64,000 bases of DNA from Sphingobacterium chungjuense (GCF_011316935.1 NZ_WLYS01000005.1:124001-188000); one strand, 5' to 3'; shown: positions 47,267 through 56,339, counted from the first letter of the stretch. Notes: generated by a model not told the origin, from the sequence alone. Numbers and translations: made by a program.

Positions 47267-47995
47267 ATGAGACAGCTATTAGTGTGCCTCCTCATGTCCC
47301 TTGGCATCTCTGCTCATGGACAAAATCTACATTCGTCGCTGCAGCTGCGCAATAGTCACTTATGGCGGGGATTGGAAGTAGCGACGGGGCTAGTTTATAC
47401 AGGAAATCTCGAACTTACTGGTGATAATTTTTATGGCGGTTTTTGGGCTGGGGGAGATGCCACAGGAAGCTATAAGGAATTTAATCATTATGTGGGATAT
47501 CGTAATGCAAAGAATAGATTTAGGTTAGAATTGTGGGATATCTACAATTTTTCACCTGAAGCAGCTTACAACAATACCGAATACTTTAATTATAAAGCGG
47601 CTGAAACGGGACGATTTTGGGATTTTAGAAGCTTTTATACCATCAGCAACGATTTCCCATTAGAACTAAGCTGGAATGCGATTGTCTTTGGTAGAGATCG
47701 TAATGCGGATAACACGAGCAATAAATACTCATACTTTGCTAGTATGGAATACCCATTTCTTAGGAAAAGTGATCTTGTGGTAAGTGGCCGGGTTGGCTAC
47801 GCTGACGCGTTACGATCTCTAGGTGAGCGCAATAACTTTTTTGCTTCACGTAGCGGACTAAGTGAAATAAGTTTGATTGTCATTAAACCGATACCAGTGG
47901 GTTCTTGGAATATTCCAATAGGTATTTGGGCTATGTGGAATACGGTCGATCAAAATGCCTTCTTACAATTCTCGGTACAAGCATTCTCATTTTAG
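47267..47995 (+). CDS. Small outer-membrane beta-barrel-like protein
   Basis: The 242-residue protein has a signal peptide ending SAHGQ. The mature part is rich in alternating aromatic strands (NSHLWRGLEVATGLVYTGNL, YVGYRNAKNRFRLELWDIYN) and ends in a phenylalanine (SVQAFSF), as barrel proteins often do. It may be a pore for the sugar used by the operon. No family name can be assigned. Confidence 0.65.
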   Translation: MRQLLVCLLMSLGISAHGQNLHSSLQLRNSHLWRGLEVATGLVYTGNLELTGDNFYGGFWAGGDATGSYKEFNHYVGYRNAKNRFRLELWDIYNFSPEAAYNNTEYFNYKAAETGRFWDFRSFYTISNDFPLELSWNAIVFGRDRNADNTSNKYSYFASMEYPFLRKSDLVVSGRVGYADALRSLGERNNFFASRSGLSEISLIVIKPIPVGSWNIPIGIWAMWNTVDQNAFLQFSVQAFSF

Positions 47996-48104
47996 CGTTA
48001 AGTGGGAATGCTCATTTTAATCAATAAATACAAATTTGTCTCACTTTAAAGGATTTCGGCATTTAGAAATCAATCTCAATAACAAGTTAAAAGCATTGTA
48101 TTGA

Positions 48105-48200
48105 TTACTGGCAAGCGTTTAGATGTAAAAGCGCGATAACGGCAATTACTAAAAATGGTAGTGTAAATAATGATTTTAGTGCTGGTACTTTTTTAAACAT
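48105..48200 (-). CDS. Possible 31-residue membrane peptide
   Basis: From an ATG at 48200, MFKKVPALKSLFTLPFLVIA (a basic start and a hydrophobic helix) ends in LLHLNACQ and a stop. The pattern is like small single-span membrane peptides, but the length makes chance plausible. No promoter match was found. Confidence 0.25.
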   Translation of the reverse strand: MFKKVPALKSLFTLPFLVIAVIALLHLNACQ

Positions 48201-48826
48201 AAACAAATATTTGGTAGGAAAAATTAACGTGCTAAAATATAACTTAAACCTAAACTCATTTTACGGTTTCCCGCAAAGATTACATGCAAGTATAAATCAG
48301 TAGATTAAGTACGGTACAATAATGTTGAAATTTTCATATTCATACTAACTTTCTGAATATAAAACGTTATAACATGTATATTGTTTAGGATATTAGGCAA
48401 AAAGAGCAATTTCTTATGAGGAACAAATATTACACACAATAAGCAGGTTGGTACTGATTAATTTTTTTTGATCACGCTCCATTCCGTTCACCTGAAATTT
48501 GAAGAACATTCGAATTCGTATAGTGAGCTTTTTGAATCTATTCCAAAGATTATCGAATGTTCGCAAACGATGAATTACCAAATACACTGTTTCTAGATGT
48601 AGATTACTAAATATTCGCTAACAATCTGATTACCAATAAGGATATGTCTAATAGCGAAATTATTGATGAACAATAGCTAATAAGAAATAGTATTATATCC
48701 AGCACTAAAATTTCGTTATAAGCCCATCATTAAACGTGCTTGCTGAGTATGTTGCTTCTATCTCCTTGGGCAAAATACCCTGTAGCTGTTGATCTACAAT
48801 TTAAAAACATCAATGGATCTACAAAG

Positions 48827-48861
48827 AGTTAATTTACAATAAACTATACATATTTGCTTTC
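48827..48861 (+). promoter_or_regulatory. Promoter-like segment shared with the second module (copy 1)
   Basis: 35 bases here match 28 of the 35 bases at 51863-51897, including CAATAAACTA and ATATTTGC. CATATTTG is near the -7 consensus TAnnTTTG. The segment ends 174 bases before the peptide ATG at 49036. No TTTG partner is at the right distance, so it may need an activator or another sigma factor. Confidence 0.45.
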
Positions 48862-49035
48862 AGAGAATTAGGTGTTAATTACAATTTTCGATGCGTATGA
48901 AAATCCTTAGCTACACAAGTTTTTTAAGCTGGTTATTTAAGCTCTCGGGACAAGGATTTCATAAAACGATTTTAATTGCGCTTAGAGTAATGTGTCAGTT
49001 TATCATAACATATTTAATTAAAAGAAAGTGAAAAT

Positions 49036-49209
49036 ATGAAAGGTTTTAAAAAGAAGGTTTATTTAGCTCCTATGATCATATTGTCGTATATCGCCATGGA
49101 ATCAAACTTCAGCGCCGGCTCGGTAGTAGCGGTCACAGTCGGAAATAACGGAACTCCAACTGTTACGGATTGGCAAGAAAGAGAGACTGATGAGATTTGG
49201 AATTTTTAA
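49036..49209 (+). CDS. Small peptide of the fimbrillin-lipoprotein module, copy 1 (57 aa)
   Basis: The product MKGFKKKVYLAPMIILSYIA... has a basic start and a short hydrophobic stretch, the motif AMESNFSAGS, and a C-terminal TDWQERETDEIWNF. From the Tyr at residue 9 it aligns without gaps to copy 2 at 23 of 49 positions (shared: YLxP, MESxFxAGS, PxV, WxER, WNF). There is no cysteine. It could be exported and processed near AGS, a precursor peptide, or a structural minor subunit. The function is unknown; no family name can be given. Confidence 0.75.
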   Translation: MKGFKKKVYLAPMIILSYIAMESNFSAGSVVAVTVGNNGTPTVTDWQERETDEIWNF

Positions 49210-49233
49210 TGGGAATAATTTAGTATAAGCAGA

Positions 49234-51216
49234 ATGAAAAAGTTTATTTACTTACTCACCATTTTGGGAACACTAGGTTTGGTTAGCTGTAATGACAAAA
49301 TTTTGGAAGATAAGCCCGGAAATATGATGTTACGAGTCGATGTACAAGGTGTTTCTGAGGCGTTAGATATTGAATCAAATTCTGCTCCTCGATCAGCTAC
49401 TGTCAGAAATACGTCCTCAACGGTTCCAAGTAATACCAATGGTTTCCATGTAGATTTCTCGATATCTCAGGATGCTATAGTGCCCAATTCTGAATTTACA
49501 TCATCGGCAAATTCACAAAATGACTATAAACAGCGTGCATCTACAATAAATAGAGCTACCCAACCTATGCAAACTGGATATACGTACCGAATTCTACTAT
49601 ATAATAAAAATACAGGACAGCTTTGGAAGACTGAGCAAGGCACTTCAGGTACAGCATTATCAATAGAAGGTCAGACAGGCGAGAGCTATTTGTGGTACGC
49701 CTATTCTTACAACAATGATGATATGTTACCTGAACCAGCAAACATTGCAAATCCATCAGTAGAAACGTCTATTGTTAAAGATTTTCTCTATGCAACAGGC
49801 GAGATCAATATACCTGCAAATTCGGAAATAGACTACAACCTCCCGATTACTTTTGACCACAAGGTAACACAAATTCGTGTAAAAATAGATGCTACAGTAC
49901 TAGCAAGATTCGCAAGAATTGATAATCTAAATGCATCATTTGATAATAATAGCTATATTAAAAAAGGTCTATTTAGTATAAGGGATAATCAAACAACGAA
50001 TATTGAAGTGGTTCCCACGGAAACTATTTTCAACGCATCATCATCTAATGATACTTGGGAAGCTAACTATTATACTATTGATCCTTCAGCTGTAAGTTCC
50101 TATAAAATCATTATTAATGATTTACCTGTAAAATTCGATGGCGTAAGTGAAGATATCTCAGAAAGAAATCTTGCAACATATTTTGGATCAGCTAATAAAC
50201 CAACCTTTACCAGTAACTTTGCCGCTCCTGTTGTTGGACAACGACTTTCAACGACGCTGCGGCTAAATTATCAAGTAGCGCCATTACGCATTTTACATAT
50301 TTCAAATAATACCAGCTATGGTTATGCACTTCAACAAGGGCCATCGTGGGACTTTTTAAATTCAAAAGTGAACTTTGGCGACTTACCGGAAAGTATTGTA
50401 AAAATGGGGGTGTGGGCTCCTGGACAAGGTAGTTGGTCCGGTGGAAATCAGACAGACAATAAATCACAGAACTGGATACAATTTGCAGCTACAACTGCAT
50501 TTGATAACCAACTAGCAAGCAGATTGGCCGCAACAAACACAACAAACAGGCCGGACATAGTTATTCTAGGATATAACATGACTAGTGTACGACCAGTTGT
50601 AGCTCAGGCATTAAATTCTTATTTAAATGATAAGGGGGTTGTCATTATGCTGCTTCAAGACGCTGCGAACGCTTATACGCAATCATTTTTCAACACTATG
50701 TTTGGAGTTTCAAACATAGGCACCAATTCAAGCGGAAGTAGTGGAGCAATGTACCCCATAGAAGGGGTTGATCCAGATGATGAAATATTAAATGGACCTT
50801 TCGGAGATGTTCGAGGAAGACACTGGGGAGAAGATGCCGGTACGACACTAGGGATTACAAATTTACCTTTATCTGCAGTCACGGTTTACTCGTATGGTAA
50901 TGCTATTAATAGATCATCGGTAGCCACTAGAGTTACGATGTTTAAACACAATACTAAAAGTTTCTTTTATATAGGAGATGGTGGTTTCGTCTCTTACAAC
51001 GGAGGGAATAGCAATACGATCTGCCCTTTTAATTATGATCCTGTTGCAAAGAAACCATTACCAAAGTCTTACGGTAACGCGGGCTCTGGATATTCAGCAG
51101 GATCATTAGGTGCTTACAATAGCATTGTCATGGCTAATGTAATGGCTTGGGCAGTTGAAAAAGCCGAGCTTGAAGGTGTTAGGACATGGAAATATGCAGG
51201 GCCTCCAACACCTTAA
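49234..51216 (+). CDS. Fimbrillin-like lipoprotein, module copy 1 (660 aa)
   Basis: The lipobox is LVSC (Cys19; MKKFIYLLTILGTLGLVSCN). The N-terminal half (about 25-350) resembles the fimbrillin (FimA/Mfa) family of Bacteroidota surface proteins: GNMMLRVDVQGVSEAL, GQTGESYLWYAYSYNNDDM and FDHKVTQIRVKIDA. The C-terminal half starts with LRILHISNNTSYGYALQQGP and VILGYNMTSVRPVVAQALNS, a Rossmann/GATase-like alternation, and ends with GRHWGEDAGTTLG and GDGGFVSYNGG. The protein is probably surface-exposed. It follows the small peptide by 24 bases and shares its transcript. No adhesion or assembly partner is adjacent. Confidence 0.8.
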   Translation: MKKFIYLLTILGTLGLVSCNDKILEDKPGNMMLRVDVQGVSEALDIESNSAPRSATVRNTSSTVPSNTNGFHVDFSISQDAIVPNSEFTSSANSQNDYKQRASTINRATQPMQTGYTYRILLYNKNTGQLWKTEQGTSGTALSIEGQTGESYLWYAYSYNNDDMLPEPANIANPSVETSIVKDFLYATGEINIPANSEIDYNLPITFDHKVTQIRVKIDATVLARFARIDNLNASFDNNSYIKKGLFSIRDNQTTNIEVVPTETIFNASSSNDTWEANYYTIDPSAVSSYKIIINDLPVKFDGVSEDISERNLATYFGSANKPTFTSNFAAPVVGQRLSTTLRLNYQVAPLRILHISNNTSYGYALQQGPSWDFLNSKVNFGDLPESIVKMGVWAPGQGSWSGGNQTDNKSQNWIQFAATTAFDNQLASRLAATNTTNRPDIVILGYNMTSVRPVVAQALNSYLNDKGVVIMLLQDAANAYTQSFFNTMFGVSNIGTNSSGSSGAMYPIEGVDPDDEILNGPFGDVRGRHWGEDAGTTLGITNLPLSAVTVYSYGNAINRSSVATRVTMFKHNTKSFFYIGDGGFVSYNGGNSNTICPFNYDPVAKKPLPKSYGNAGSGYSAGSLGAYNSIVMANVMAWAVEKAELEGVRTWKYAGPPTP

Positions 51217-51289
51217 ATCGATGCATTCATACTAATTTTACAGCCAAATGATTGGTGTAAAAGAATGAATTTTCAAAGGTTATATCCAC

Positions 51290-51332
51290 AAAAGGACAAG
51301 AGAATTTCATAACAGAATTCTTTTGTCTTTTT
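51290..51332 (+). terminator. Terminator of module copy 1
   Basis: AAAAGGACAAGAGAATT (51290-51306) pairs with AATTCTTTTGTCTTTTT (51316-51332), 17 bp with two G-U pairs and a 9-base loop. It resembles the terminator of copy 2, both centred on GAATT/AATTC. Confidence 0.75.
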
Positions 51333-52047
51333 GAACAATTTACATCAGTAACAAATACATCAATCAATCTCTTTTGACGGTACTACAAATTATACTTAGT
51401 GCTCCCTATCTTTTAAAGTATAGTATAAATTATGATCTTTTTTAAGAATAAAGAAATAATTGTCGACTTGACTGTAATCAAAACATCAATAAAAAAGCTA
51501 AAAATTATCAAAAAGTAATGTCAGATAAACGTCTTGTTTATAAAATAATTTACATGCGTTGACATTGCCAACATAATTATCCCATCATATACAAATACTT
51601 ACAAATAAACCAAAGCATGGGATTTTTCACAGAATCTATAATCACAATTTTTTCTACTTATATAGCATTAAATTTGTTGTAAATTTATTAAAATAGAAAT
51701 TAATTGTACATAATTTGGAAATTTTTAATATTCTTCACTTACTTCAATAAGTATATTTTCCCTATTCAGTAAACTCATAAAATAGCCTTAAAATAATGAT
51801 AAAACCTGATTTGATGCTGTAGTCTTAACCCTACAAATCGAAATTATATTAACACTTGCGCCAGTAAAGTATCAATAAACTACAGATATTTGCCTTCTAT
51901 AAATGTTTAGTTTGATTAAAATATTTTCAAATATTTATAGAGGGAAAAATATATACATCCTTAAAATCAAATTGATTGGATTTACAAGCATCAACTTGTA
52001 GATAAAAAACATTTTTTCTTCTTGTAAAACAAATTCAATCACATAAA
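51333..52047. other. 715-base AT-rich leader before the second peptide gene
   Basis: Apart from the promoter-like segment at 51863-51897, I see no gene, RNA or repeat. Its composition matches the leader of copy 1. Confidence 0.45.
51863..51897 (+). promoter_or_regulatory. Promoter-like segment of module copy 2
   Basis: 28 of 35 bases are identical to 48827-48861; the segment ends 150 bases before the peptide ATG at 52048. GATATTTG is near TAnnTTTG. Conservation in otherwise diverged AT-rich DNA supports a regulatory role. Confidence 0.45.
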
Positions 52048-52251
52048 ATGGATTTAAATAAAAAAAGTAAACGTATTACAACAGGTGTTTATAAAAAACA
52101 CTATTTGTCACCATCAATTTCAGTCACTTTAATCACGATGGAATCAGCCTTTGCAGCAGGTTCAATAGTCAATATAAAGGTGGAAGACAATAACATACCA
52201 TATGTCGTAGAATGGGAAGAAAGGCAATCAGAGCAGACTTGGAATTTTTAA
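52048..52251 (+). CDS. Small peptide of the fimbrillin-lipoprotein module, copy 2 (67 aa)
   Basis: The product has a longer basic start (MDLNKKSKRITTGVYKKHYL), then the same pattern as copy 1: a short hydrophobic stretch, TMESAFAAGS, and a C-terminal VVEWEERQSEQTWNF. The gapless match to copy 1 (23 of 49) over the aligned region supports a real gene under selection. It precedes its lipoprotein gene by 26 bases. Confidence 0.75.
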   Translation: MDLNKKSKRITTGVYKKHYLSPSISVTLITMESAFAAGSIVNIKVEDNNIPYVVEWEERQSEQTWNF

Positions 52252-52277
52252 TCAAAACATCATATAGGTTATATAGT

Positions 52278-54281
52278 ATGAAAGCTCTTATTTATATATT
52301 CGGCATCATAGGCACAATTTGTTTGGCAGGTTGTTCGAAGGATTATTCCGTAGCACAAGTAGGGAATATGATGTTAAGAATCGATGTTGCGGGTGTAACA
52401 GAAAGTATTGTTGTCGCTAACGCCGCCAATTCTAGAGCCACCACAAATACTACATTCAGCAATATTTCGCGGACTTCTACCACTACTATGAACAATGATA
52501 ATGGAGGGTTTTATGTAGATCATGTTATGAGTCAAACTTCTGTAGGCTCCAATGTCGAAAACATCCGAGCCGCATCAGCAGAGGTTACTGATTCCGATAG
52601 ATCATCGACTATAAATCGTGCGGCTATTCCTATGCAAAATGGATACAGATACAGAATTTTATTATACAATAGAAACAGCGGACAACTTTGGCGTACAGTT
52701 CAAGGCACTGCAGGCACACCTTTGTCAATGGAGGGACAGACAGGTGAGACTTACCTGTGGTACGCCTATTCTTACAACGACAGCGAGGCTTTACCAGAAC
52801 CGGCAAACACGAATAATCCATCCATTGAAACATCTATTAATAGAGATTTTTTGTATGCAAGTGGTGAGATAACTATTCCTACAAATACGCAAGATGATTA
52901 TAATCTTAGTATTGTCTTCGAGCGTAAAGTCACGCAAGTACATATAAAGATAGATGCCACAGTATTAGCTAGGTTTGCTACGATCAATAATCTTAACGCC
53001 GCATTCGACAGGAATGATTACTTGAAAAAGGGAGTGTTTAGCATCCGAAGCAATCAAATGAACGCAGTTGAAGCAGTACCTACTGAAGTTATTTTCAATG
53101 CTCCATCTTCAGATAATACTTGGGAAAGAATCTATTATACTGTGGATCCGGCATCAGTAAGTACATATAATGTAGTGATAAATGATCTACCCGTAAGATT
53201 TGATGGTGTTCGTGAAGATATTTCACAGCGAAATTTAGCAACCTATTTCGGCGCAGCTAATAGACCGACTTTTACCAATGAATTTGAAAATGCAGCGATC
53301 GGCCAACGCTTATCAAGTATCTTAAATCTTAATTATCGAGTCTCTCCTTTACGAATCTTACATATTTCGAGTGGGGCGTCCTATGGTTATGCTTTAGAAA
53401 GAGGTCCAGCTTGGGATTTCTTAAATGCCTCAGAGAATTTTGGAGATCTTCCAGAAAGTATCGTCAAAATGGACTCTTGGTCACCAGGATTAGGTAGTTG
53501 GGCAGGAGGAAATCGTACGCAAAATGCCGCTGAAAATCGGATGTTGTATGCCGCTACAGCTGCTTTCGACAATCGATTGACGGCTAGATTGGCTGCTACC
53601 AATAATACAAACAGACCTGATATCGTGATCATAGGGTACAATATGATTAACATACGACCAGCAGTAGCTCGAGCGTTAAATAATTATTTAGACAATAACG
53701 GTGTCGTCATCATGATGCTGCAGGACGCCGCAAATAACAATACACGATCATTTTTCAATACGATGTTTGGAGTTTCAAACATTGGCGCTATTAGTAATGG
53801 TACCGCTGGAGCGATGTATCCGATTGTAGGTAATGATCCAAATGACAAAATATTGAATGGCCCATTCGGGGATGTCCGTGGACGGCATTGGGGTGAAGAT
53901 GCAGGAACCACGCTCGGACTTACAAACATTCCATTGTCTCAAGTCACCGTATATTCAAATGGCAATGCTATCAACAGGTCATCACTAGCCAATAGGGTTA
54001 CGATGTTTAAACACAACACTAAAAATTTCTTCTTTATTGGAGATGGTGGGTTCGTATCGTACAACGGGGGTCGAAGCTTCGTTATTTGCCCATTTAATTA
54101 TGATACACGTGCGAAGCGACCTCTACCTAAAGCATATGGTAATGCTGGCTCTGGCTATTCAGCTGGCTCGAGGAATGCGTACAATAGCGTAGTCATTGCG
54201 AATGTAATGGCTTGGGCTGTAGAGCGAGCCGAATTGCAAGGTATAAGACAATGGAGATACGCCGCACCACCAAGGCCATAA
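52278..54281 (+). CDS. Fimbrillin-like lipoprotein, module copy 2 (667 aa)
   Basis: From the ATG at 52278 (MKALIYIFGIIGTICLAGC) the lipobox is LAGC (Cys19), at the same residue as in copy 1. It aligns with copy 1 along its whole length, with blocks nearly identical (GRHWGEDAGTTLG, VTMFKHNTK, GDGGFVSYNGG, GNAGSGYSAGS). Many Lys, Gln and Asn positions in copy 1 are Arg here (NKNTGQLWKT to NRNSGQLWRT, KAELEGVRTWKY to RAELQGIRQWRY). It is probably a paralogous surface lipoprotein with altered charge. An upstream extension of the frame to 52212 overlaps the peptide gene and is unlikely to be used. Confidence 0.8.
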   Translation: MKALIYIFGIIGTICLAGCSKDYSVAQVGNMMLRIDVAGVTESIVVANAANSRATTNTTFSNISRTSTTTMNNDNGGFYVDHVMSQTSVGSNVENIRAASAEVTDSDRSSTINRAAIPMQNGYRYRILLYNRNSGQLWRTVQGTAGTPLSMEGQTGETYLWYAYSYNDSEALPEPANTNNPSIETSINRDFLYASGEITIPTNTQDDYNLSIVFERKVTQVHIKIDATVLARFATINNLNAAFDRNDYLKKGVFSIRSNQMNAVEAVPTEVIFNAPSSDNTWERIYYTVDPASVSTYNVVINDLPVRFDGVREDISQRNLATYFGAANRPTFTNEFENAAIGQRLSSILNLNYRVSPLRILHISSGASYGYALERGPAWDFLNASENFGDLPESIVKMDSWSPGLGSWAGGNRTQNAAENRMLYAATAAFDNRLTARLAATNNTNRPDIVIIGYNMINIRPAVARALNNYLDNNGVVIMMLQDAANNNTRSFFNTMFGVSNIGAISNGTAGAMYPIVGNDPNDKILNGPFGDVRGRHWGEDAGTTLGLTNIPLSQVTVYSNGNAINRSSLANRVTMFKHNTKNFFFIGDGGFVSYNGGRSFVICPFNYDTRAKRPLPKAYGNAGSGYSAGSRNAYNSVVIANVMAWAVERAELQGIRQWRYAAPPRP

Positions 54282-54355
54282 TTCTAACCAAAAGTTTTGA
54301 ATACCATTGGTCAGCCGCAGTCCTAGGCACTATATTAAATAAAAGTCGTCAATGT

Positions 54356-54391
54356 GAGAGGAGGGAATTCATTTCAGAATTCTCTCTTTTC
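54356..54391 (+). terminator. Terminator of module copy 2
   Basis: GAGAGGAGGGAATTC (54356-54370) pairs with GAATTCTCTCTTTTC (54377-54391), 15 bp with three G-U pairs and a 6-base loop. It shares the GAATT/AATTC apex with the terminator of copy 1. Confidence 0.7.
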
Positions 54392-54511
54392 TGTAGTACC
54401 TACTGTCAAGCATCTGAATTTCGACGAGATGATTAGAATGATACAATGCAAAAAATTGTTAACTTCATACATCCACAAGCGTACTATTTTGCTTTTAGTC
54501 TTATTCACAAA

Positions 54512-55657
54512 ATGATGCATCCTCAACACTTCCTATTCGCATTTATTCCAGCTATTCTCCTTTTTTTTGGCCATGTTAATGAATCCAGTGCACAGCATAA
54601 GGGTCTACTTCCGGGTTTTGATGCCATTGAATGTGAGGAAATTTTAAAATTGAACAAAGCATTGCTGGACACCGTGTCAGACAACAAGTTTGAAGACATG
54701 TTGGCCGGTTATAGCATGTATTATCGCTCACCAAGCGTTGGTCTCGACAATCGAGCAGACGTCTGGATCAGAAATGATTCTACCGTGGTATTAATTATCC
54801 GAGGCACGACCCGGAAGCAAGAATCCATCTTGGCCGATTTTTACTGCGCCATGATACCTGCAAGCGGCAGCATACAAATGCAGAAGGGTCACGATTTTTC
54901 CTATACATTAGCTAGGGATGATCGCGCTGCCGTGCATGCGGGTTTTTTGATAGGTTTTGTTTATCTCGCCGATCATCTGGAGAATACATTGCAGCAGTTG
55001 TATGCTGCTGGCTATCGGCAATATATTGTAGGTGGGCACTCTCAAGGCGGTGCGTTGAGTTATTATTTCAGTGCATGGCTAATGCAAAAGCGTGAACACG
55101 GTGAGATGAAAGATATTTCGGTAAAAACATACGCTAGTGCGGCACCAAAAATGGGGAACAGGTATTTTGCCTACGATTATGATAATGCAAATCGATCGGA
55201 GTGGAGCTTCAGCATTGTTAATACGGCCGATGCCATACCAGAAATGCCATTGACAACGCAGCAGTTAGATATTGATATGAATGAACCAAACCCGATCGTC
55301 GGATTATACACCCGCATAGACAATTTACCATTCTTCAAACGATTCTTCTTAAAGCGATCATTCAACATAATGAAGAAGCGCGCAAAAAAATCATCTGATG
55401 CCTACCAAAAATATTTAGGGAAATATACCGGTCGCTTTATCACCCGTTTTTTACCCGAACTAAAAATCCCCGAACCCGTCAAAACGACTTATTTCCAACG
55501 TCCGGGTGTGCCAATCATTTTATCCGCCAACAAAGCATACTCCGATTTCTTTGCGGACAACGCACGCTATTTTCACCACGGTATTGATACCTATCGTTTT
55601 TTACTGCGACAATATTATGATGGTTTAGACGAGTATGCACCTTTTGTAAAAAGGTAA
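54512..55657 (+). CDS. Exported class 3 lipase-like protein
   Basis: From the ATG at 54512 (MMHPQHFLFAFIPAILLFFG) the 381-residue protein has a signal peptide ending ESSAQ. The nucleophile elbow is GGHSQGGALSYYF (GxSxG) after a helix, and VVLIIRGTTRK is the oxyanion-loop strand, both typical of lipase class 3 (fungal lipase-like) enzymes. It hydrolyses acyl esters outside the cytosol. It may relate to the phospholipase operon that begins further on, but has its own transcript. Confidence 0.85.
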   Translation: MMHPQHFLFAFIPAILLFFGHVNESSAQHKGLLPGFDAIECEEILKLNKALLDTVSDNKFEDMLAGYSMYYRSPSVGLDNRADVWIRNDSTVVLIIRGTTRKQESILADFYCAMIPASGSIQMQKGHDFSYTLARDDRAAVHAGFLIGFVYLADHLENTLQQLYAAGYRQYIVGGHSQGGALSYYFSAWLMQKREHGEMKDISVKTYASAAPKMGNRYFAYDYDNANRSEWSFSIVNTADAIPEMPLTTQQLDIDMNEPNPIVGLYTRIDNLPFFKRFFLKRSFNIMKKRAKKSSDAYQKYLGKYTGRFITRFLPELKIPEPVKTTYFQRPGVPIILSANKAYSDFFADNARYFHHGIDTYRFLLRQYYDGLDEYAPFVKR

Positions 55658-55772
55658 ACGATACTCTAGTAATCGTCTTCAGAATTACGGTATTCATCAA
55701 GAGTTAATATGCACTTAATCCGCATATAATACTAATAGATCAATTTTGGTGCTGACCATACAAAAGCACGTC

Positions 55773-56339
55773 ATGGTATCATGTGATTTCGATTTTGATC
55801 TTCTTTATAAAGAACACGCAGCAACATTACTGAATATTGCCATCCGTAAGTTGGGCGATAAAGATCAAGCAATGGATGTGGTACAAGATTTATTTGTCGA
55901 TCTTTGGCAGCGCAAATCCATGATCAACATTACTTCCGAACCGCGGAATTACTTGATCTCAGCGCTTTACCATAAAATATTCCAGCATTTCCGAAAAGTC
56001 GGTGTCAATGATAAACATATCGCCCATTTTACCTTATTGCAAACTGTTGATCACGAACAGCTGGAAGAAGCGGAGTTAGAGGAAAATCATGAATCGATGA
56101 TCCAACACATTGACCACTCCGTAACGCAGATGCCTCCCCGCATGCGTAGGATATTCCAATTGAAGTATTACCAATCTTATTCCAATCAGGAGATTGCTTC
56201 TTTACTCGGTATATCCAATCAAACAGTCAAAAACCAACTCTGCAAGTCACTCGATCAGGTCAGGAAAGAACTAGCCGAAAAGAAGGTGCATGATACGGTT
56301 TTCCTATTGCCGATGCTCTCGTACTTCCTGCTACGATAG
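55773..56339 (+). CDS. ECF sigma factor (FecI type)
   Basis: From the ATG at 55773 (MVSCDFDFDLLYKEHAATLL) the 188-residue protein has sigma region 2 (KDQAMDVVQDLFVDLWQRK) and region 4 (SNQEIASLLGISNQTVKNQL). It pairs with the FecR gene that follows by 84 bases and is the switch for the SusCD-phospholipase operon. Confidence 0.92.
   Translation: MVSCDFDFDLLYKEHAATLLNIAIRKLGDKDQAMDVVQDLFVDLWQRKSMINITSEPRNYLISALYHKIFQHFRKVGVNDKHIAHFTLLQTVDHEQLEEAELEENHESMIQHIDHSVTQMPPRMRRIFQLKYYQSYSNQEIASLLGISNQTVKNQLCKSLDQVRKELAEKKVHDTVFLLPMLSYFLLR

Larger units (their letters stand above)
47996..49035. other. 1 kb AT-rich leader region before the first peptide gene
   Basis: No convincing long frame is present. 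It contains a 31-codon minus frame (48105-48200) and a promoter-like segment at 48827-48861 that recurs before the second peptide gene. The AT content is much higher than the surrounding genes, a feature of recently acquired or surface-gene DNA. Confidence 0.5.
48827..54391 (+). repeat. Tandem duplication of a promoter-peptide-lipoprotein-terminator module
   Basis: Copy 1 spans 48827-51332, copy 2 spans 51863-54391. In each, a promoter-like 35-mer, a small peptide gene, a fimbrillin-like lipoprotein gene and a hairpin terminator follow in the same order and at similar spacing (peptide stop to lipoprotein start is 24 and 26 bases). The proteins have diverged, so the duplication is not recent. 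Confidence 0.85.

Noticed and set aside
48400-48800. Short near-repeats (TTCGAATTCG-like and GATTACCAATA-like) in the first module leader as a possible repeat array
   Set aside because: The matches are short, imperfect and irregularly spaced, as expected for AT-rich DNA. No CRISPR-like spacing is present.
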